Shown here piece after piece: positions 60,274-64,000 of a stretch of 64,000 nucleotides of DNA (position 1 is the first letter of the stretch; every line of letters starts with the position of its first letter). Below the pieces are notes generated by a model. The model did no database searches, was not told where the DNA came from, and worked only from the letters and a program-made list of their open reading frames with translations. The DNA comes from an uncultured Corynebacterium sp. (GTDB lineage Bacteria > Actinomycetota > Actinomycetes > Mycobacteriales > Mycobacteriaceae), in contig NZ_CALUCS010000012.1 of assembly GCF_943914615.1 (NCBI RefSeq), forward strand, positions 10,006 through 74,005, in the 5' to 3' direction. The position numbers and the translations under genes were made by a program.

Positions 60274-60858
60274 ATGCAGCTGACTCTGGCTAGCACCTCG
60301 CCGGCGCGCGAGAAGGTACTGAACGCCGCCGGGGTGTTCCCGCGCAAGGTCTCCCCCGGCGTGGACGAGGAAGCCGCCGTCGCGAGCCTGGTGAACCCCA
60401 CCCCGGCGCAATACGTGCAGCACCTGGCCACTGCGAAGGCGCGGGCGGTAGACGGTGAACTAGTGCTGGGCGGCGACAGCATGCTGCTGATCGACGGCGA
60501 GCTGCAGGGTAAGCCGCACACGCGCGAAGAGACGGTGCGGCGGTGGCGTCAGCAGCGCGGGAAGCGCGCGGAGCTGGTCACTGGCCATGCGCTTATTGAC
60601 GCCGCCACGGGCCAGATCTACGAGGAAGCCGTGGCCACGCAGATCCAGTTCGCCGATGTCTCGGATCGGGCGATCGAGGCATACGCCGCCACCGGCGAGC
60701 CGCTGGGATGCGCCGGGGCCTTCACCCTGGAGGCGCTCGGCGGGTGGTTCATCGAGAGCATCGACGGGCACCCGTCGGCCGTGATCGGCCTATCGCTCCC
60801 CGCCCTGCGGCGGGGGCTTGCTCACTTCGGCTACGACTTCTCCGACCTCTGGGGCTAA
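60274..60858 (+). CDS. maf: Maf-like nucleoside triphosphate pyrophosphatase
   Basis: A 194-residue Maf protein. It begins MQLTLASTSPAREKVLNAAG, with the family phosphate loop slightly changed (STSPAR for SxSPRR), and has VLGGDSMLLIDGELQGKP and ETVRRWRQQRG. Such enzymes hydrolyse non-canonical or UTP/dTTP nucleotides. The C-terminus includes GAFTLEALGGWFIESIDG. It overlaps the prpC gene end by four bases. Confidence 0.92.
   Translation: MQLTLASTSPAREKVLNAAGVFPRKVSPGVDEEAAVASLVNPTPAQYVQHLATAKARAVDGELVLGGDSMLLIDGELQGKPHTREETVRRWRQQRGKRAELVTGHALIDAATGQIYEEAVATQIQFADVSDRAIEAYAATGEPLGCAGAFTLEALGGWFIESIDGHPSAVIGLSLPALRRGLAHFGYDFSDLWG
60594..60603 (-). repeat. GGCGTCAATA dispersed motif
   Basis: Exact copy on the minus strand, inside maf, read ATT GAC GCC in its frame. 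Confidence 0.6.
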
Positions 60859-62087
60859 TCAGCCTTGACGGAGCGCTGTTCCGGGCCGACGTAGCTGGAG
60901 AGGGGGCGGATCAGGGCGTTGTCCTCATTTTGCTCCACGATGTGGGCGGTCCAGCCGACAACGCGAGCCATGACGAAGATCGGGGTGAAGAACGGAATGT
61001 CGATGCCCAGCATGTAGTAGGTCGGGCCCGCCGGGAAATCCAGGTTCGGCTGGATTCCGGTGCGCTGGTCCATGGCCTTCTGCATGTTGTCGTACATCTC
61101 CACCCAGCGCTGGCCGTCGTGGTTGGCGGCGGTGCGGCGCATGGCGGCCTCCATGGTGGGCACGCGCGAGTCGCCCTTCTTGTACACGCGGTGGCCGAAG
61201 CCCATGATCTTGTTCTTCGCGTCGCACTGGTCCAGCACCCACTGCTCGGCGGCCGCCGGGTCCTCGACAGCCAGGAAGTTGTGCATCACGGCCTCGTTCG
61301 CGCCGCCGTGCAGTGGGCCCTTGAGGGCGCCGATGGAGCCGGTGACGGCGGAGTAGACGTCGCTCATGGTGGAGCTGATCACGCGGCCGGTGAAGGTGGA
61401 GGCGTTGAAGCCGTGCTCTGCGTACAGGGTGAGGGACTGGTCGAAGGCCTCGACGTCGTCGCGATTGTTGGCAGGGCTGCCCTCCTCGTCGCCGAAGCAC
61501 ATATAGAGGAAGTTCTCGGCGATATCGCGGTTGCGGGAGGGCGGGATGTAATCCAGGTTCTTGCGGCGGCGTAGGTCGTAGGCAATGATCGTCGGCAGCT
61601 TGGCCAGCAGCGTCAGCCCGGTGCGGCGCACCGCGTCGGGGCTGCGGTCGTCCGCGTTGAGGTCCTCCGTGCCGAACACGCTCACCGCCGTGCGCAGCAC
61701 GTCCATGGGGTGGGCAGTCTTCGGCAGGGAGTTAATGAGGTCCAGCATGCTGCGGTCAATGGGGCGCAGAGCGCGCTCGCGCTGGCGGAACTGCTCCAGC
61801 TCGCGGAAGTCCGGCAGTTCGCCGTTCCACAGCAGGTAGGCCACGTCCTCGAAGGTGCAGTGCTCGGCCAGCTCCTGGACGGGGTAGCCCCGGTAGGTCA
61901 GGGAGTTGGTCTCCGGGTTTACCTTCGAGACGCCGGAAGTGTCCACCACCACGCCGTTCAGGCCCTTGTTGATGTTCTTGTCGGTGCCGGTGACGTTGGA
62001 GGTCTTGCGGGACTGGGCGCGGGGCGTGGTGAAGTTGGTGCGTCCGCGGTCGAAGGGGGCGTTGGAAACCTTGATCGGCTTGGTCAT
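60855..62087 (-). CDS. prpC: 2-methylcitrate synthase / citrate synthase
   Basis: A 410-residue citrate synthase family enzyme. Catalytic segments: LHGGANEAVMHNFL (His), GFGHRVYKKGDSR (His/Arg) and GPTYYMLGIDIPFFTPIFVM. It condenses propionyl-CoA with oxaloacetate in the methylcitrate cycle. An N-terminal extension of about 30 residues is longer than usual. ATG 62087 lies behind AAAGGATCA; the longer frame to 62138 runs into prpD. It starts 19 bases after the prpD stop, so it is co-transcribed. Confidence 0.93.
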   Translation of the reverse strand: MTKPIKVSNAPFDRGRTNFTTPRAQSRKTSNVTGTDKNINKGLNGVVVDTSGVSKVNPETNSLTYRGYPVQELAEHCTFEDVAYLLWNGELPDFRELEQFRQRERALRPIDRSMLDLINSLPKTAHPMDVLRTAVSVFGTEDLNADDRSPDAVRRTGLTLLAKLPTIIAYDLRRRKNLDYIPPSRNRDIAENFLYMCFGDEEGSPANNRDDVEAFDQSLTLYAEHGFNASTFTGRVISSTMSDVYSAVTGSIGALKGPLHGGANEAVMHNFLAVEDPAAAEQWVLDQCDAKNKIMGFGHRVYKKGDSRVPTMEAAMRRTAANHDGQRWVEMYDNMQKAMDQRTGIQPNLDFPAGPTYYMLGIDIPFFTPIFVMARVVGWTAHIVEQNEDNALIRPLSSYVGPEQRSVKAD

Positions 62088-62106
62088 GGTGAGTGATCCT
62101 TTCGAG

Positions 62107-63603
62107 TTAGAAGATGCCGCCGGGGATCTGTGGTGCACGCGCCAGCACGTCCTCGCTGACCACGAGGTTCAGCTGGCTGAGCTCGCCGGGCGCCAGGTCC
62201 GCGGTGGCCTCGGCGACGGCGAGGAATCGATCCTGCTCCGCCTCGTCCACCACACCCTCGGCCAGGGTGCGGAACTTGTTGATGTAATCGGCGCGGCCGA
62301 AGGGGCGGGCGCCGAGCGGGTGGGCGTCGGCCACGGCCAGCTCGTCGACGATCTCGGTGCCATCGCGCAGGGTGACCACCGCCTTGCAGCCGAAGGCCTT
62401 CTCGGCCGGGTCGGTGGAGTGGTAGCGGCGGGTCCACTCCGGATCCTCCACGGTGGAGATCTTGTGCCACAGCTCCACGGTCTCCGGGCGCTGGGCGCGC
62501 TCGGGGGCGTAGGAGCGCTCGTGGTGCCACTCTCCGTCCTCGAGGGCGACGGCGAAGATGTACATCACGGAGTGGTCCAGCGTCTCGCGCGAAGCCTTAG
62601 GATCGAACTTCTGCGGATCGTTCGAGCCCGTGCCGATCACATAGTGGGTGTGGTGGCTGGTGTGCAGCACGATGCTTTCCACCTGGCTGAGGTCCCCGAT
62701 CTTGTCCCGCATGCGGCGCGCCAGGTCGATCGGCGCCTGGGACTGGTACTCCGCGGAGTGCTCCTTGGTGTAGGTATCCAGGATCGCCCGCTTGGGCTCC
62801 CCCGCCTCCGGCAGGGGTACGACGTAGTGGGCGTCCGGGCCGTCCAGCAGCCAGGCGATCACGCCGTCCTCGCCCTCCCAGATCGGGGCCGGGGCGCCCT
62901 CGCCGCGCATGGCGCGGTCCACGGCCTCCACCGCCATCTTCCCGGCGAAGGCAGGTGCGTGGGCCTTCCAGGAGCTGATGAGCCCCTTGCGGGACTGACG
63001 CGTAGCCGTCGTGGTGTGCAGCGCCTGTCCGACAGCCTGGTAGATCACCTGCGGGTCCAGCCGCAGCAGCGTGCCGATTCCCGCGGCCGCGGAGGGTCCC
63101 AGGTGTGCCACGTGGTCGATCTTGTGCTTGTGCAGGGAAATGCCCTTGACCAGATCCACCTGGATCTCGTAGCCGGTGGCGATGCCGCGGATCAGGTCAC
63201 GTCCGCCCAGTCCGCGCGCCTGTGCCACAGCCAGGATCGGCGGGATGTTGTCACCGGGGTGAGAGTACTCAGCAGCCAGGAAAGTATCGTGAAAATCCAG
63301 CTCGCGCACCGCTACGCCGTTGGCCCAAGCGGCCCATTCGGGGGAGACGGTGGCGTCAGTACCAAAAACGGCGCTGGGTCCGGTGTGGCACAGCGCCTGA
63401 GTGCGCGCCGAAGTGACGGGGCGGCGCACAAGGGAGGCAGCAGCGACGGCCGCGTTGTCGATAATTCGGTTGACCACCATGTCCGCGGTGTCTTGCGGCA
63501 CCTCGACCGGGTCGGCGGCGACCTGCGCGACCTTCCAAGCGAGGTGCTCTTCCTGCGGAAAGTCGTCGGCAGAGGGATGGACGCGAACGTCGTGGTTAAT
63601 CAT
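62107..63603 (-). CDS. prpD: 2-methylcitrate dehydratase
   Basis: A 498-residue PrpD/MmgE-family dehydratase: EWAAWANGVAVRELDFHDTF, EYSHPGDNIPPILAVAQ, KGISLHKHKIDHVAHLG and SRKGLISSWKAHAPAFAGK. It converts 2-methylcitrate to cis-2-methylaconitate. GAAAGGATC precedes ATG 63603. prpC follows; no prpB is present. A GlxR-like site lies 33-48 bases upstream. Confidence 0.95.
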   Translation of the reverse strand: MINHDVRVHPSADDFPQEEHLAWKVAQVAADPVEVPQDTADMVVNRIIDNAAVAAASLVRRPVTSARTQALCHTGPSAVFGTDATVSPEWAAWANGVAVRELDFHDTFLAAEYSHPGDNIPPILAVAQARGLGGRDLIRGIATGYEIQVDLVKGISLHKHKIDHVAHLGPSAAAGIGTLLRLDPQVIYQAVGQALHTTTATRQSRKGLISSWKAHAPAFAGKMAVEAVDRAMRGEGAPAPIWEGEDGVIAWLLDGPDAHYVVPLPEAGEPKRAILDTYTKEHSAEYQSQAPIDLARRMRDKIGDLSQVESIVLHTSHHTHYVIGTGSNDPQKFDPKASRETLDHSVMYIFAVALEDGEWHHERSYAPERAQRPETVELWHKISTVEDPEWTRRYHSTDPAEKAFGCKAVVTLRDGTEIVDELAVADAHPLGARPFGRADYINKFRTLAEGVVDEAEQDRFLAVAEATADLAPGELSQLNLVVSEDVLARAPQIPGGIF

Positions 63604-63635
63604 CGCGGGGGTTAGATCCTTTCGGAAATCGAGAC

Positions 63636-63651
63636 TGTGATGGGCCTCACT
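63636..63651. promoter_or_regulatory. GlxR-like site in the prpD promoter
   Basis: TGTGATGGGCCTCACT matches TGTGA-N6-TCACA in nine of ten conserved positions. It overlaps a -10-like TAGAGT (63654-63649, minus strand), so binding would probably repress prpDC. GlxR controls carbon metabolism genes in corynebacteria. Confidence 0.55.
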
Positions 63652-63700
63652 CTAACGCCCCGCGGCGGGTTATGTAGTTAAACAAATATTTTTTGATGCC

Positions 63701-63723
63701 AAAACGTCAGTGTTGCGCTGACG
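63701..63723 (-). terminator. Terminator of the ATP-grasp-like gene
   Basis: On the minus strand CGTCAG, a seven-base loop and CTGACG are followed by TTTT, five bases after the stop codon of the gene to the right. Confidence 0.65.
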
Positions 63724-63726
63724 CGC

Positions 63727-64000
63727 TTAAGCGTGCTTTTCCTCCACGCGCTTGATCGCCTCTTCGGCAACCAGCTGCTGGATACCCATGTCCAGCTCGG
63801 AGGTGAAGCCCACGCAAGAGCAGTTGATCTCGCCCAGGACGTAGGTGTCCTCGCCGGTCTCGTCGTCATCGGCCAGCATGAAGTCGGCGGTCCAGATCAG
63901 CGGGATGTTGTCGCCACCCAGCTTCTCAGCGATGACCGGGCGAGCCTCGGCGAACATGTCCACCAGCTCCTGCCACTCCTCCGGCTTCTGGTAGGTGTAC
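63727..64000 (-). CDS. ATP-grasp-like protein (possibly Cj0069 family), C-terminal part
   Basis: The last 91 residues of a gene that continues beyond the window. The visible part has IPLIWTADFML, then YVLGEINCSCVGFTSELDM and a C-terminal helix ending RVEEKHA. The Gly-Glu-Ile-Asn segment resembles the metal-binding end of ATP-grasp enzymes, and the sequence recalls the Cj0069 family of corynebacteria. The family assignment is tentative because only the end is seen. It is followed by a hairpin terminator and lies upstream of prpD on the same strand. Confidence 0.5.
   Translation of the reverse strand, partial: YTYQKPEEWQELVDMFAEARPVIAEKLGGDNIPLIWTADFMLADDDETGEDTYVLGEINCSCVGFTSELDMGIQQLVAEEAIKRVEEKHA

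Noticed and set aside
1..64000. tRNA, rRNA or CRISPR array
   Set aside because: No cloverleaf-like gap, rRNA-like stretch or regularly spaced repeat-spacer pattern was found in the intergenic regions.

Overview
The window is a GC-rich (about 60%) actinobacterial chromosome segment. Its gene content and order match the region that runs from Rv3194c to Rv3282 in Mycobacterium tuberculosis, in a corynebacterial arrangement: a PDZ/Lon-like protease, uvrD2, adnAB, DUF3107, a DEAD-box helicase, whiB1, sigH/rshA, aroA/rsgA, secA1, hpf, comFC, lpqB-mtrB-mtrA-tmk-sahH, manA/pmm, whiB2, manC/wbbL/rmlD, an LCP protein, purEK, birA, accD/accE/maf and prpDC. The genus is almost certainly Corynebacterium. 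A lipid-requiring species of the C. jeikeium/urealyticum type is possible but is not proven here. No rRNA, tRNA, CRISPR array, prophage or insertion sequence was seen. Apart from two intergenic regions of 300 to 390 bases, coding density is very high.

Region by region. 1-6 kb holds envelope or secreted proteolysis genes (PDZ/Lon-like protease, a DUF2342 zincin, a YgjP-type metallopeptidase) and a Cys-pair protein. 4-14 kb is a block of DNA-break repair motors (UvrD2, AdnB, AdnA) with a TrkA-type potassium channel embedded in it. 14-20 kb has a kinase-like protein, a secreted DUF3152 zincin, DUF3107, an RhlE-like helicase, a beta-propeller membrane protein, whiB1 and the 24-residue ribosomal protein bL37. 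20-26 kb has the SigH/RshA thiol-stress switch, an SRAP DNA-repair protein, aroA and rsgA. 26-37 kb has protein export (SecA1), ribosome hibernation (HPF), ComFC, and the MtrAB-LpqB envelope signalling operon linked to tmk and sahH.

37-47 kb supplies mannose and rhamnose precursors for the cell envelope (ManA, PMM, ManC, WbbL, RmlD), together with WhiB2 and an LCP ligase that attaches glycopolymers to the wall. 47-54 kb is the most lineage-specific part: two tandem paralogous ABC exporters, an HNH endonuclease, and a LuxR/HisKA_3 two-component system that may control the exporters. 54-61 kb carries an SDR, an ElyC-like protein, PurE/PurK, a PH-domain protein, BirA, an unusually short acyl-CoA carboxylase beta-like protein with AccE, and Maf. 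61-64 kb is propionate catabolism (PrpC, PrpD) without an adjacent prpB, then the end of an ATP-grasp-like gene.

The least explained signals are four. The 10-base word GGCGTCAATA is dispersed through the window and recurs far more often than chance predicts. The AccD-like protein lacks both canonical oxyanion-hole loops. A consensus SigH promoter is buried in the 3' end of the upstream SRAP gene. A perfect GlxR/CRP site and a separate 17-base palindrome lie ahead of whiB1.
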